From positions 1 through 64,000 of the forward strand of contig NJFT01000191.1 of NCBI GenBank assembly GCA_002221725.1: DNA of 64,000 bases, in the 5' to 3' direction. The number at the start of each line of letters is the position of its first letter. Positions within the stretch are counted from its first letter, which is position 1. Source of the stretch: Scedosporium boydii (Eukaryota; Ascomycota; Sordariomycetes; Microascales; Microascaceae). Below the pieces are notes generated by a model, which saw nothing but the letters and a program-made list of their open reading frames with translations, was not told the DNA's origin and did not search any database. Positions 36,948-50,300 of this stretch are shown piece after piece. Position numbers and translations under genes: made by a program.

Positions 36948-38992
36948 TTACAGACGGGATCCGTGGACGACCTTGAAGTCAACACCGAGCTCACGGCCGC
37001 CGTCGTTGAGGACGAGCACGCGGACGCTGCCACGGCCAGAGTCGAAGGCAGCCTGGAGGCGGTCCCAGAGGTTGGACTGGTCAATAATGGGGAGGTCCTG
37101 CTTGACATCGCCGGTCTCGGTCATGGCGACAACTGATGAAATGATTAGCATCACTGCTGTTGGCCAATTGGGGGATCATGATCAACTTACTGGCACCGTC
37201 CTGGATGTCGAGGACTCGGTATTGCTTGAAGACAGGGCCGAGCATGGTCTGGACGACAACGCTGGGAGCGGGGTGAGAGATGAAGGAGCTCTCCTCATGG
37301 AGGGCCTTGGTGAAGAGATCGACACCAAGGTATCGGTACTGGCCGGTGGCAGCCGAAGTGGAGATGCGGATCACCTGGCAGGGACGGCCCTGGAGCATGA
37401 GGAAGTCGCCAATGCGGATGTGGTGGCAGGGAATGGTGACAGTGTTGGGCACCAAAGGAGCACCATCCTGCCTGGGAGCACGGGGAGCACGGGTTACGCG
37501 AACCTCACGCTCCTGCTCGACATGGTGGTGGTGGTGGCGGGACTCTGGGTGCACAACCTTATCAGCCAACTTGTGCAGGCCCGCGCGGAACGAGTGGTAG
37601 TGACCTGAATAAGAAGACTAAAGTATTAAGAAGAATCCCAGAGCAAGTCACTTGACGATGTTTGCGGGGAGGGAAAGGAAAGAAAAAACAAAGGAGAGAG
37701 ACAAGCAAGGGAAGGAAGGGGGGACACATACCGTCCTCGTCGTAGTAACCCATCTTGGCTTTCTTGGTGGTGGTAAGGCGCTTAGGCTCGACGGTTTCCT
37801 TGCTGATATAAGCTCGGTCGGATTCTCTGTAGACGCGGCTAGGCTTGCTAGGCTCTACAGTGTACTCCTCGACGCGGGTAGTGGTCGTGTGCTGGACGGG
37901 TCGGTAGTGGGCTCCCTCGATGGCGTACGAGGGTTGGACACGGGAACGATACTCGCGTTCAGCGATATCAACAGGGCTGGCGGTGTAGTGGTGGTGGTGG
38001 TCTACTTCAACACGAGTCTCTGCAAAGTCGGGTCGAGAAGGTCTGATATGAATGGATCTATGTTAGAGAGGAGTTCAAGTGAAGTTAAGAAAAAGGTGGA
38101 AGAAGAGAAAGAAAATAGGAGCTTCGAAATTGCCAGCCCCTTTCAAAACAAAAGCAGGCCAGCACAGGGCATGGCTCCTGCGGTGTGAACAACACGAATT
38201 GAATCTCGCAGTGGGCGTAGAGCTAGCCAATTGGTGCCTAACTGCATCCACGCCATGCCTGATTGGGACCACCCCTGGCGCCACTGGCCAGCTCCAAAAT
38301 GAAAGAATGGGGCAACTCCAATGTGCCAAGTAAGCTGCTTCCAGCCCCCCCCGGACTTGTTTACATTTTGGACCCAGCTACTGCTGAGGTCGCCAGGGAG
38401 GCTGGGAGAGTGGAGAACGGGGGGCGCGGTCGACGGGAAATGACCGATGGAAAGGGTCGGAAAACAGGAGTCATGTCGAGGAAAAACAAGACGTAAAAAT
38501 GGCAGCAGATAGAATGCTGTTCAGAACGAAAGGAAACTGATGCGCGGACGCGTTTGAATCGCGCCGGCAAGACAGAGAAACATACCGGAACTCGTCCTGG
38601 GTGTAGTAGTGACGCTCACGCTCCTGCTTGATACCGGGACGGCGGTGATAGTCTTCTTCACGGGTGTAGTGTACCTCTTCTTGTTGTCCAACCTCGTGAA
38701 AACCAGAAGAGTGTTGACCTTCCCGTCCGGGCTTCGGGGGGGTAAACTCGACCTCCTCGTGGGTGGTGGTTGTGGTGGTGGTAGCGACGTTTGTCTGGGT
38801 ATCCGCCTCGCGGTAGGTCGATGGGAAGACGCTGAAGGGGACGGGAACACGAGCTTCAAAGTCCAGGTTGGCGACCTTTGGGTGAGCAGGAGAACGAAAA
38901 CCTTCCGCAATCGACCTTTCGCGAACGTACGAAAGACCGGCTAGGGAAGATTTCTGACCTCTTGCTACACGAGAATAACTACGGAGGTTATT
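36948..38992 (-). CDS. hexA: Woronin-body major protein HexA/Hex1 (short form 206 aa; extended form at least 438 aa)
   Basis: HexA self-assembles into the peroxisome-derived crystalline core of Woronin bodies, which plug septal pores after wounding. Exons (minus): 38992-38586, 38042-37732, 37604-37191 and 37132-36948; introns 543, 127 and 58 bp. The protein ends Ser-Arg-Leu, the PTS1 peroxisomal signal. The eIF5A-like fold is plain: TVTIPCHHIRIGDFLMLQGR, then YRYLGVDLFTKALHEESSF, then GSVRVLVLNDGGRELGVDF. The hypusine-site lysine loop of true eIF5A is replaced by STSAATGQYRY. The short form starts at MGYYDEDG (37753). Upstream, the frame continues without Met through conserved-looking His/Tyr/Arg-rich sequence (VDHHHHYTASPVDIAE, THEEVEFTPPKP), as in the extended HexA of other Eurotiomycetes. 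At 38992 it is preceded by TTAG and an in-frame stop, so a further upstream exon must supply the start; I could not fix it (MTTAARKSTVS at 39317 is one candidate). Confidence 0.93.
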
Positions 38993-41900
38993 CTAACGAA
39001 TCCCGAAGGATGCTGAGCAGAGAGGGTTTTTTGGGGGGGGTTTGGAAGCTTGGAGCAGAAAGCGCGTGAAGCAATTGGTGTTTGATGATGATGAGATATT
39101 GAAGAGATGAAGTGGATGAGGATTTAGAAGCGAAGATTTGGGGGTTTTTGAGGACAGGAGGGACAGGAGGGAAACAGCTTGGGGGGGGGTTGGAGCGAGG
39201 CAGGAAGGGAAAGGGGCAGAAATAGGCGAGGCAGGGAAGAGCTGGCCCATATCGAGGAGGAGCATGGGAGGGAGGACCATGTACCGATACTGTTGATTTA
39301 CGCGCGGCCGTGGTCAAAGGTACACTGTTTCCCGAGTGATCTTGGCCCGAAGCAGAGCTGTCGAGAGGTACTTCGCATGGTTACTCTGGGTTACAAGGTC
39401 GTTTTGGTACAAAGGATCATGTCAGAGGGCGTGGTCGGATCAAACTGGGCACCAATTCAATCCAACCTTCAGAAGGTCCTCGACACTGGGTTTGTTCCTG
39501 TCGCGCTCCGGGGGGCGTAGCTGTATAAACCGATGTCGCGGTCCTGCCTTGCGATTGGCTCCAGGTTTGTTTACAGTTGGCCAAAGCAGCTTAGCTGCCA
39601 GACTCTAGCGTCGTTGGCTTCAGTCAAGGGCGGCCAAGGGCACCTCGTTGTTTGAGCAGCTCCCCATTGATCCATGTTGCCGTGTCTCATTAGATCTGGT
39701 CGTGTACTTCGTAAACTACAAATCATCAACAGTACCTACATTTCAGCTATCAATTGCCTAGTTCATCAAGGTATCAAGGTACTGGAAACGTAGAATGACC
39801 CTGGTTAGCACCGCAATTAATTCCACAACGATGAGCTCTCATTCCGGGGAAGGGGAAACCTCCTTTGTACACTACTGCACTATTCGTTGTGGGCTCTGTC
39901 ACCGGCGGCCCTCCTCCTGTACTTTCGTAATCTCCAGAGGTGGATCTCACCAGCGCTCAAGCAGCCGGGTAGGGTTTTTGCGCTGTGTACGAAGTACCGC
40001 CTGGCGGGGCGAGAACGGCAATATCACGGCGGAGTTCTTGCAGTGCAGAGGGGAGGGCGTAGTGAGACTACTGATATGACAGACAGCACGCCCATGTGCA
40101 TTTTTGGGCCAGGAAACAGGTCAGAGTTGATCGTTTCCACCTCGTCTTGCATCTGCAACCACCACAGCTCTCATCATCGATTGGCAGTTCTCATCCAATA
40201 GCACCAAATACCAGCCTCTTGCATCTGCATTGGCCTCAATGGCGGGAACCTCATCCCAATTGATTCGATCGACTGATATCAATTGATCCTACCACCTACC
40301 ATTATCCTCGTCATCCCCCGGATGGCGTCAAATTGCTGAATACGAAGGTACCTGTGGAGCAATTTGGTCGAGCCTCGGCAGCTGATCAGAAGCACGCCGA
40401 ACCTCTACCTTGCCATAATAGCGTGCTGCTGAGAAGGAAGAGGATCGTTCGTGGAATGCCACTATTGGACCTTGGCCTGGCCTCCTGCATGGTTGTCCAG
40501 GACAACCCCCCAGCCTCTTCATGCCGGCTCCGCCGTACCCTACTCCGGACTAGTGAACTGAGCGCTTGACTAGGGAACTCCTCCGGCGAGTCCAGACATG
40601 GGAAAGAGTTGTTGCTCACATTGGAGGGAAAAAATGAGACGTGACGGGCTACCTGTGCGCCGTTGGCCTTACAAGGTCGAAATGAATGCATCTTCACATG
40701 GATGCATGATTCAGCGCCTTGTCAAGATCTGGCCTTCCGTGTTTCTTCACAAATCTGTCCAAGTCTGTCCAGGCGGTTCTTGGGTGGAGAGCTGGGTTTA
40801 GTTTAATGTACCTTGTATATTGTAATTTGCCGATCAAGGTACTTCTGCGCCAATCACACCCATCAGCCCCTCCTGAAATTTGTTGGTCCTCCCGTACTGT
40901 GCACCCGTACAGTGTTAATTAGAGATGTGATGACGAATACATGAAATCTCGATCCTGTCAAAGTCTGACCGCGACCACGCTCGAGGATCCATGGGACGGA
41001 GAGAGCCAACATCCGGGCCACCGCGCGAAGGCCAGTCTCTTGAAGCACGGCTTCATCTGGCATGATATCTCTTACTTCGTACGTTTCGTTAGTTTCGTTA
41101 TGTGTATGTTACGTCTGTTACCCATCTGCCGATAACCTCGACGTGCGACAAACTTGTGAACTTCATACTCCCGAACCTCCTCCCTTTTCATTGGAGCTGT
41201 GGACCACCAACGCGAAGCGCCCTCAGCACCTTAGATCAAAACGCGTCTCAAACCAAACCTGGCCAATCAAATCCAGGCTCCGTCAAGCTCTCAAATCGCT
41301 CATCTCACTTCGTACTGTGTCAATATTGCGAGGCACGAGTACCTTGACAGGGTGAGAAGTCGAGTGGGGTCTTCCTGCCCCTGGTTGCCTCGACAACATT
41401 CACAAATAAGGTTGGAAATCGTGGAGAACATGCCACGGCGTGCAAACTCCGTGCTAGCCCTGCTGGTCGGTGTTTTCCTTGTGAGCTTATTCGCTAGATG
41501 ACCTGCCCTGTGTTATTAGTTTCTGTTAGACTTTGTATTACAAAGTTCGGAGTAACGATCTGGTCCTCGGGTCAAGTTTGCCAAGGTTTGTTGCGGCCGA
41601 GGATGTTGGATGGATTTGTATCAAGCGATCTGATCTGGACTCGCTGCTGACTTGTCTCACACAAAGCCGTTTCGTTCTTCATCGAACCGATCATCTTGTC
41701 TCGCGTTGTAATCTACGAAGTACACTGCACGAAGGATACTATTGATGTTCCAATGTTCAATGTTATTAATCAGGTCCACCTCCCGGTAGACTAGCACTAG
41801 CACACGATACAATATGCACTTGTAGTTCATATCTCATCAGGTGTGTGTGTTGCTACGGCATGGTCACTTCTCGGCTGTCTTGTCTTGCTGGATATCGTCT

Positions 41901-42691
41901 TCACATGCAATACAGCGTTTCATCGGGGCATTTAGAAAGTATAGCTCACAAACGCTATTGAGATTGCGTCTCTATCACCATCTCGAAATGAAGACCCGAC
42001 ATCAGATGAGAGTTGTAAAACGTCGCATTATTGATCAGCTTTGTACCTAAGGGCCTAGACCTCAAAAAAAACTTGCTCGCTGGAGATTAGCCGTTCACCT
42101 TGATGTGGCGGTCGTCTCCGTTTTAGAACGTCTGTTGAGATCTGCTACTGTTCTACTACCATCTTTCTTCATACCACTCGTCGATGAGGCCTTTGCTGCT
42201 TACCCTTCTCCTTCGAGCGGTAAGGCGAGTTCATAAGCTGAAGGCAAATGTCCGAAAGAATCCGGGTATTATCCTAACTCCTACTTCCCCCAACTGCTTC
42301 CTTGGGGGGGTCGACATTAAGCTCCGACATAAGAACGGCATCGCGGGGTGCGAGCGCGGCGGATAAACGATAAGCGAAATCCATGCGTTGATGCGTGGGA
42401 AAGAAATAAGACGAAAAAAAGTAGTCATGAAAAATATTCATACAGCAAGGGCCACTGTCTAGGTCTGAGAGGACCGCGGACGGATCCCGGTAGAGGTCGT
42501 CTCTGGGTTAGTCTGTTTTAGTGCGTATGCCTGGGCAAGAATGTCCTTGTGACAATCGACAAGCATTGAACTTGAACACGCACAGCCGGGCCCAGTAGCA
42601 ACATCTCCTCTGAGGCGAGGAGAGGATATTCTAGGGACTCAATCGGCGGGGAGTGTGGGATGTATACGGAATGCAGGGTTGGGAATGGTCC
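38993..42691. other. Intergenic: hexA upstream region and 3' flank of the Red1-like gene
   Basis: No complete gene supported. 38993-39400 probably contains hexA promoter, 5' UTR and the missing first exon. Four exact 9-mers lie at 39705, 39988, 41073 and 41714, with a variant near 41306. The rest shows nothing I can interpret. Confidence 0.45.
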
Positions 42692-45600
42692 TTAGACGCT
42701 GATGTTTCCGAGGGGGAGTACTCTCGATTGGTCTCCATAGAATCGAGTGCGGTAATCAACGATGGCCTTGCTGATAACGTCGAAGTCCTTACTCTGCTTG
42801 GCCTTGAACTCCGAGAGTAACGCACGAAGCCCATCAATGTATCTTTCTTGTTCTTTGCCCTCTAGTCTCTCCGAGTTCCCTAATTGAAGAAGAATTTGAC
42901 TGTCTGCAGCAGGGGATGGTTAATCGAAACGTCAGCGTCGATCTATGTATGCTGGAGTAGAACGTCTGTCAGTCACTGTCATAAGGCAGAGGGGACTTAC
43001 CGGGTATCTCAATCGACCCCGGGTGCTGTAACTCGCAACTAGCACCTCTGGGACAGCCTTCTGGCAGTAAACTATCGAGACAGAATGGGACATGCGGGTT
43101 GATCTTGTTACTGTACGTGAGAGATCGGAGCCCTTGCGTGACATCATTATGGAAGTTAGGATGGAAGCGATATGATAAAAACTCTTTCAGCACGCTCTTG
43201 TACGGTGCAAATCCATCAGTAGCCACGGGCTGAGGGGCGTTGGATGGAGCATAGCTGGCGTCACCGAGAGATTCTGGGCTGGCTTCACGAGTGTCGGCCG
43301 CACCATCAGAGATGCTAGTGGGGGCCAAAGACAACTCCGCTTCCTGCATGTCAGTATCGGCTGGCGGGGGGGATGTGGCTGTATCACGATCGTCTGTTTG
43401 CGTCTCTAGGGGATGGGGAAAGGGTTCAGGCGGGCTGTATGGCTCGCCATCGACGACCATCTCGTCCTGCTCCGTCGCGGGACTGGCTACGGGTTGCTCT
43501 TCGACAACAGGGCCCTCACTCTGAGGACAGGGTACATCGACCATCTGCGTATCTTCGACTGGTTCAACAACGGCAGCTTCGCCTTCCGAGGTGATTCCTC
43601 CAGGTGGCGCACTCTCTTCTAGTCCGTTCGAACCGTTGATATCCCGCTCTTGAATTTGCCTGCTAGGACTGGTCTGTAATCCAGATTCCGCCTGGGGCTC
43701 CATGAGCTCGGAACGTGTGGTTGGGAGAAGATCTTCTGTGCCATTGGCAATTTGGGATAGCTCCGTAGGGGCTGACTCATCGTCGATTTCTAAGACCTGG
43801 CTTGGGTATTGCGGCGTAGGAAGGTCCGAATTACTCGATGATTCTTCTTGTAAAGCACCAGGCTCGCCCGTTGTCCCATTTTCGTCTTTGGAGAGTGTCT
43901 CCAACTCGGAAGTTAGGTCGGCCTGTTCGGCAAGCATCTCGTTGACTTCCCTTTCAATGCGCGTAACCTCGGACTTCAGAAGCCGCAGCTTTGTTGTCTT
44001 GCTCCGAAGCTTGGCTTCCAGGGTGGGTAAGGTCTCACTAACCACACGAATCCTTTGATTACGTTGCGAGCGGTCGGCTCCCACGCCTCTTGGTGCTTTA
44101 GGCAGAATCCTCTGCACATCACCTGTTATACCGGAGGGTGAGGGTGCTGGCTGTGACTCTAGTGAACTAGGCGATTGTGAATGGACGGAAGAAGGTCCCG
44201 GGATGAGGGGCAGGGAGACTCCGGCTGCTCCAGGTCCGTTGGACGGTTGCTGCGCTGTGGCATCCTTGGACGCCAACTTAGCCTTCTTCCGGCGTTCTGC
44301 CTCAGCTATCTTCCGTTTCATCTCATCAATGTCATGGTTGATTCGCTGCAGCTCAGCAGAATCAGCTTGCTTAGGAGTAGCAGTGCCGCCAGGCAAGGAG
44401 GTCGGGGTGGTAAAACCGCGTTGATGTCGCGGCTCGACGAGGGATGTATGATCTTGCGAAGCTGGAAGTCGATGACCATTATGATTTGGTTCATACGGAG
44501 TATCATCGACTTGCGAGCTGATCTCCATCTCAACATCTTCGTCTTCCGACTCGTCGCTAACATTAATGATAAGTGGTGTCTCAACGTGATGCTGGCTGAA
44601 GGTCCGCTTGAATGGAGGGGCCATCGACGTTTCATTCAGGTCGGATGCCGTGGGTCTCTTGCGTGGAATCGTCGGCCCCGACTGAGCCGTCGCTGAGAGG
44701 GATAAGCCTGGAATAGGACCTACGGCTTGCTTATCGTGAGGTTGTGTGTCGCGCCCTACGACTGTGTCGTTAGGGGCCTGGGGGGTGGGGGCCATTGATG
44801 TCTGTTCTATTGAGCCGATGTTTCGATCCGACGTATTCAAATCCCTCTCAGGCTCAGGATGCTGAGCTTCCGTCGTCTTTGAGGCTGTACTTTGTGCCCG
44901 GAGCGCCCGTGACTTTTGAAGGGCTTCTAATTTCAGCTGCAACAAACGCTCTTTCTCCGCTTTCTTGCTTGCTTTCTCCGCGTCAGCTGCGACGCTCGCC
45001 TGATGGACCGGTAGCTGGGGTACTGGCTCGGCCACTGAGGACGGAGCAGTCTCGCCGACTGAGGCCGGTGCCCCTGTGGTTCCCTCTTCGGCTCCCGTAG
45101 ACGAGGTTTGCTGTTTCGCGTTTTTGGCGGCAAGGAGTCGTGCAATGCGGTCTTTACGTTCCTCCTGCTTCTGTGAGGCGGTGACCGCTAGAGGTTTAGA
45201 AGGAGCTGTCGTGGGAGTCAGAGTCGTGTCAGACTGCGGCTGGGTGGCCATGGGCTGCAGGTTGACGCTCTTAGACGGCTGAACCTCCGCGTGGTTCTTC
45301 GGGAGTGGCTGCTGCTCAGCCAGAGTTTTCGACGACTTCGTGTCCAGACCTAGACCAGCGAAGAGATCGCGGACAATCTTCGGGTCGATACCTTCGTCTA
45401 CGTAGTCTTGGAAGCGTACCTCCAAGGGCCACAACCTAAGAATTGAAGCTTGGGCTTTTTTCCTAGCCTCGGCGGGACTTTCGGCTGGAGTGGCTAAGTC
45501 TTTATCCATGGCCTGGGCGGAGGTGGTTTGGGGAAGTGTATCTGAGGTAGCAACAAGGTGTTAGAAAGAAAGTGGGCCGCATGAAGGTACGAGCTAGAAT

Positions 45601-46455
45601 AGTGATGGTGAGGCGCATAAACATACCTGGACCATTCGTAGCAGACTGTTGTGGGGATGGGGAGGTGGTTGATAACTCGCCTGGCGAGAGATAGGGGGAA
45701 TAGGAGCGAGATCTCTCTCGGCCTATTCGCGGGTGTTAGCGGGGCGGGAAATATGACGCAACGCGTTTGTATTTATTCCTACCTGATATGGCTAAGGCGT
45801 CGGATGCGCCTTGGTTGGGTGATGTGGTATCCTGCAAGCTAGGACTGGCTGGTCGAGCGGGATCGTAGTCCTCATCGTCCGTGGCTGGATGCTCAGATTG
45901 CGAGGGAGGATGGTAGTTCGTGCTGTCACCCGGTTCAAGGTACGGCTCATAAAGATCTTCGAATCCGGATTCATCGAGTTCACCTTCCTCCATGGCATCA
46001 TCGGCGTTGGTAGCGTTGTCGGTCGCCGCTGGATACGACTCTTTGGTTGTAACTTCCGCTGTCACAGGTTGCGGTGTTGTGTTGTTGGTGATTACGGGAG
46101 GCGCGTATTGTGGTTGAGATGGAATGGAGGCGCGAGTATGACTTCCACTGCTGGGTATGTATTCAGGATTGGAGGGAGTGTCACTGGGTTGCCCCTTCCA
46201 GGAATCGGGATTTGAGACCATCGGGGCGGTGGTGGGGGAAGGTGCTGTGGTAGGCGTGGCGAAGGAGAGACCCGGGATGGATGCGCGGTTGTACTCAAAG
46301 GCGGCCTGCGAGGTAAACGAGTTTTGCGGATCCAGACCGGGTATTTTTGGGCCTGGAGGGGAGTTGATGCTGTCCAACCCAGGTGGTGAATGCGCAAAGG
46401 CACCTGGAGGGTTCTGGCCATAGCCTGGACCCCACTGAAACGCTTGCTGATTCAT
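42692..46455 (-). CDS. Red1/ZFC3H1-type CCCH zinc-finger protein (1173 aa)
   Basis: Exons 46455-45783, 45722-45627, 45541-43001 and 42903-42692 sum to 3522 nt (1174 codons). Introns are 60, 85 and 97 bp, each with good donors (GTAGGA, GTATGT, GTAAGT) and CAG or TAG acceptors. Residues 1-230 are Pro/Ser/Asn-rich with an acidic EEGELDES stretch. The middle contains charged helices likely to form coiled coils (KKAEKERLLQLKLEALQK; EMKRKIAEAERRKKAKLA; SEVTRIEREVNEMLAEQ). Near 1077-1097 lies CLDSLLPEGCPRGASCELQH, a C-x8-C-x5-C-x3-H finger. This matches the putative zinc-finger (zf-C3H1) of fission yeast Red1 and human ZFC3H1. Those proteins are scaffolds that bring the nuclear exosome to unwanted transcripts. 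By homology this should be a nuclear exosome-adaptor scaffold; only the finger and overall architecture support it. It is transcribed divergently from myoB. Confidence 0.85.
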
Positions 46456-47306
46456 GTTGATGTGAATAAGGGCCCAGCCTCCAAATACTGGTATCTCTTG
46501 GTTTGAGAGGCTCCGGGTAATGACATGAGGCTGGAAGGCGCGTTCGGGGATGGTATGTAAGGATCACAAATTGTATTATGTCGGTCGAGTTGTGCGAAGG
46601 GGGCGGCTAAGGGCTCGCTCACCAACACACGCAATGGGTCGTCGTCACTTTCCGCGCTCTCGATCTCTGACCCAAATACTCGAGTAGCAGTAGGGAAAAG
46701 TTCGATGGATGAGGTCTCAAGGCTCGTGTGGCGGAAATAGGATGAAAGACTGAGAAGCCTTGAGCAGGCAAAGCTTGTGATGGTTGGACCTGGACGTTCA
46801 AGTTCGCAGCGACAAATTTCTGGTAAAACTTGAATTAGCCGAATTTTAGCAGGGTACGTACTGATGGTGGCCCGTGCTGTATTATTTAACCAGGTTTAGC
46901 GGTTTCTTGTCTTCTGGAGCTGAGGTCACGTGTATTTGTTTACTTTGAGCCCCACTGCCCTGGGCAACCCCATCGAAGTCTCCATCTGGAAAGAGCCTCA
47001 GTTGAACTCCAAACTTGCGACTTTGTCTTGTCGTTCACTAAACGAAGGCAGTTTTGAGATGTTCTTCACTTATTTGAATGCAAAAGGACTTTGAGATTGA
47101 TTCGTTTTTCACCTTATGTGTTATAGCCCTCTTATGTGCCTCTTTATGAGCCTTGTTTTCCAACCTGAAGGCTTCTTTATTTCTGTTTACTTGAGCCTAC
47201 ATCCAAACATCCAGCTGGACTAGATTATCCTTCCTGGCCTCCACTCCTCACCTTCGGAGCCTAACCCATACGGAGGCATATGCGAATCCATAAATGACGC
47301 GTTAAG
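46456..47306. promoter_or_regulatory. Divergent promoter region between the Red1-like gene and myoB
   Basis: 851 bp separate the two start codons. No coding frame is credible. It must hold both 5' UTRs and both promoters; no specific factor site is assigned. The dispersed 9-mer is absent here. Confidence 0.6.
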
Positions 47307-50300
47307 ATGGCTCCTAGCGCGCCGACTATGGCCCAGCGCCGCAGTATTTTCACGCGGGCTGAGTCGCCTTCTTATGCTTCTAACCCGGCACCCAGGCCGA
47401 AGTCGACGATCATCTCCTCCCCTTCCGTGATGCCTTCCCCTCCAACCCCTCCTTCGCATAGCAGAACTCGATCCCAGTCTACACTAGCTGGAAGCATGCC
47501 ATCCTTGCCTATATCGAGACACGGCCGAAACGATTCCAGGACAGGAACGCCGGCGTCCGGCACCTTTGCGCCCTCTTTCATAAAAACCGAATCCATAAGG
47601 CCAAGCTTCGACGCGGTCAAGGGCATTGAAGGCGAAAATGACTTTTCTGGCAAGCGCTATGTTTGGTTGAAGGACCAAAAGACAGCGTTCGTCAAGGGGT
47701 GGGTCGTCGAGGAGCTCGACAATCAGCGAATCTTGGTCCAATGCGATGATGGGAGTGTATGTCCACTATGCCATCTATGCTCGCCTAGATGATTATCTCT
47801 TCATTGGTAGCAGTACTGACACCGTCATTAGCAACGAGAAGTCGACCTAGAGAGTGTCGATAAGGTTAACCCCGCCAAGTTCGACAAAGCAAACGATATG
47901 GCCGAGTTGACGCACCTGAACGAGGCGTCGGTGGTTCACAACCTCCATATGCGCTACCAGTCTGACCTCATATATACCTACTCCGGCCTTTTCCTTGTCA
48001 CCGTCAATCCTTACTGTCCACTCCCGATTTACACGAACGAGTACATTAATATGTACAAGGGCCGGAGCCGGGAAGACACGAAGCCTCACATCTTTGCCAT
48101 GGCCGATCATGCCTTCCGGAATCTCGTCGATGAAGGAGAAAACCAGAGTATTCTGGTGACTGGAGAGTCTGGTGCTGGGAAGACTGAAAACACGAAAAAA
48201 GTTATCCAGTACCTCGCTGCTGTTGCCCATTCCGACTCGTCGGTTAAGAGCAGGTCTCAGCACTCCAATCTTTCTCAACAGATTCTTCGGGCTAACCCGA
48301 TTCTTGAATCCTTCGGAAATGCCCAAACTGTCCGTAATAACAACTCCTCACGTTTCGGCAAATTTATCCGCATCGAATTTACTCGAACAGGTTCCATCGC
48401 GGGTGCCTTCATCGACTGGTACCTCCTAGAAAAGTCTCGTGTTGTGAGGATCAATGCCAACGAGCGCAACTACCATATTTTTTATCAGCTCTTGAATGGT
48501 GCAGATAGCAGGATGAAGCACGACTTCCTCCTGGACGGTCTCCATGTTGACGATTTTGCCTACACGCGTGGTGGACAGGACACCATTGTTGGTATTTCTG
48601 ACAGAGAAGAGTGGGATACCCTCCTCGAGGCATTTTCGGTAATGGGATTCTCGGATAAGGAACAAAGCTCCATCTTACGAACAATCGCTGCAGTCTTGCA
48701 CTTGGGCAACATCTCTGTCGTAAAAGAAAGCCGGATGGCAGATCAAGCTCGGCTGGCGTCTGACGGAGAGCAGCAAGCCTCCAAGGTCTGCCAACTCCTT
48801 GGAATTCAGCTTGAGCCCTTCCTCCAGGCCCTCTTACACCCCAAGGTCAAGGCTGGCCGGGAATGGGTAGAAAAGGTCCAGACGCCTGAGCAAGTCCGAC
48901 TTGCTCTTGATGCTCTCGCCAAGGGTATCTACGAGCGAGGGTTTGGCGATCTTGTCACCCGGATAAACCGACAATTGGACCGCACGGGGATGGGAATGGA
49001 CGACTCGCATTTTATTGGCGTGCTCGATATTGCTGGTTTTGAAATCTTTGAGGAGAATAGCTTCGAGCAACTCTGCATCAACTATACAAACGAAAAGCTG
49101 CAGCAATTCTTCAACCATCACATGTTCGTGCTCGAGCAAGAAGAATATGCCCGAGAACAGATCGAATGGCAATTTATCGACTTTGGCCGGGACCTACAGC
49201 CCACCATTGACTTGATTGAGCTCCCGAACCCCATCGGTATCTTTTCCTGTCTCGACGAGGATTGCGTGATGCCTAAGGCTACCGATAAGTCCTTCACTGA
49301 GAAGCTGAACTCACTCTGGGAGAAGAAGTCGGACAAGTATCGGCCGTCTCGTCTGGGCCAAGGATTCGTCCTCACCCATTATGCTTCCGAGGTTGAGTAC
49401 TCTACCGAGGGCTGGTTGGAAAAGAACAAAGACCCCCTTAACGATAATATCACGCGCCTGCTCGCCGCCTCAAGTAACGCCCATGTCGCAAACCTCTTTG
49501 CTGATTGTGCAGATCCCGACGATGAACATGGAGGCGCCAGAAGCCGGGTCAAGAAGGGTCTCTTCAGGACCGTTGCTCAACGCCACAAGGAGCAGCTACA
49601 TAGCCTCATGGCTCAACTTCATTCGACTCACCCTCACTTTGTTCGTTGTATCCTCCCCAATCATAAGAAGAGACCGAAGCAGTTCAACAACTTGCTTGTT
49701 CTTGATCAGCTCCGGTGTAACGGTGTTCTAGAGGGTATCCGAATCGCACGTACCGGTTTCCCCAATCGCCTTGCCTTTGCCGAATTTCGACAGCGGTATG
49801 AAGTGCTCTGCCGTGATATGCCCAAGGGATACTTGGAAGGTCAATCCGCCGTGGCGATCATGTTGGACAAGCTGGGCCTGGATAGAACCCTCTTCCGTGT
49901 GGGGTTGACCAAAGTCTTTTTCCGCGCCGGTGTTCTTGCCGAACTCGAAGAGAAGCGGGACACCTTGATCACGGAACTTATGACTCGCTTCCAGGCGGTG
50001 GCTCGAGGATACGTACGAAGACGCATCGCCTATAAGAGACTGTTCAGGGCTGAAGCTACGCGGATCATTCAATCCAACTTCCGGGTCTATTTAGACCTAG
50101 TGGACAATCCTTGGTGGCAGCTCCTTGTCAAGATGAAGCCCCTACTTGGTAACACCAGGTCGGCAACAGAAGTCAAGAAGCGGGATGAAATGATACGTCA
50201 GCTGAACGAGAAAATTCAGACCGAGGCGGAGTCGAGGCAGAAGCTCGAGGAGGATAGGCGCAATACACATGCCGAAATGATGCGCATTCAGCAAACCCTG

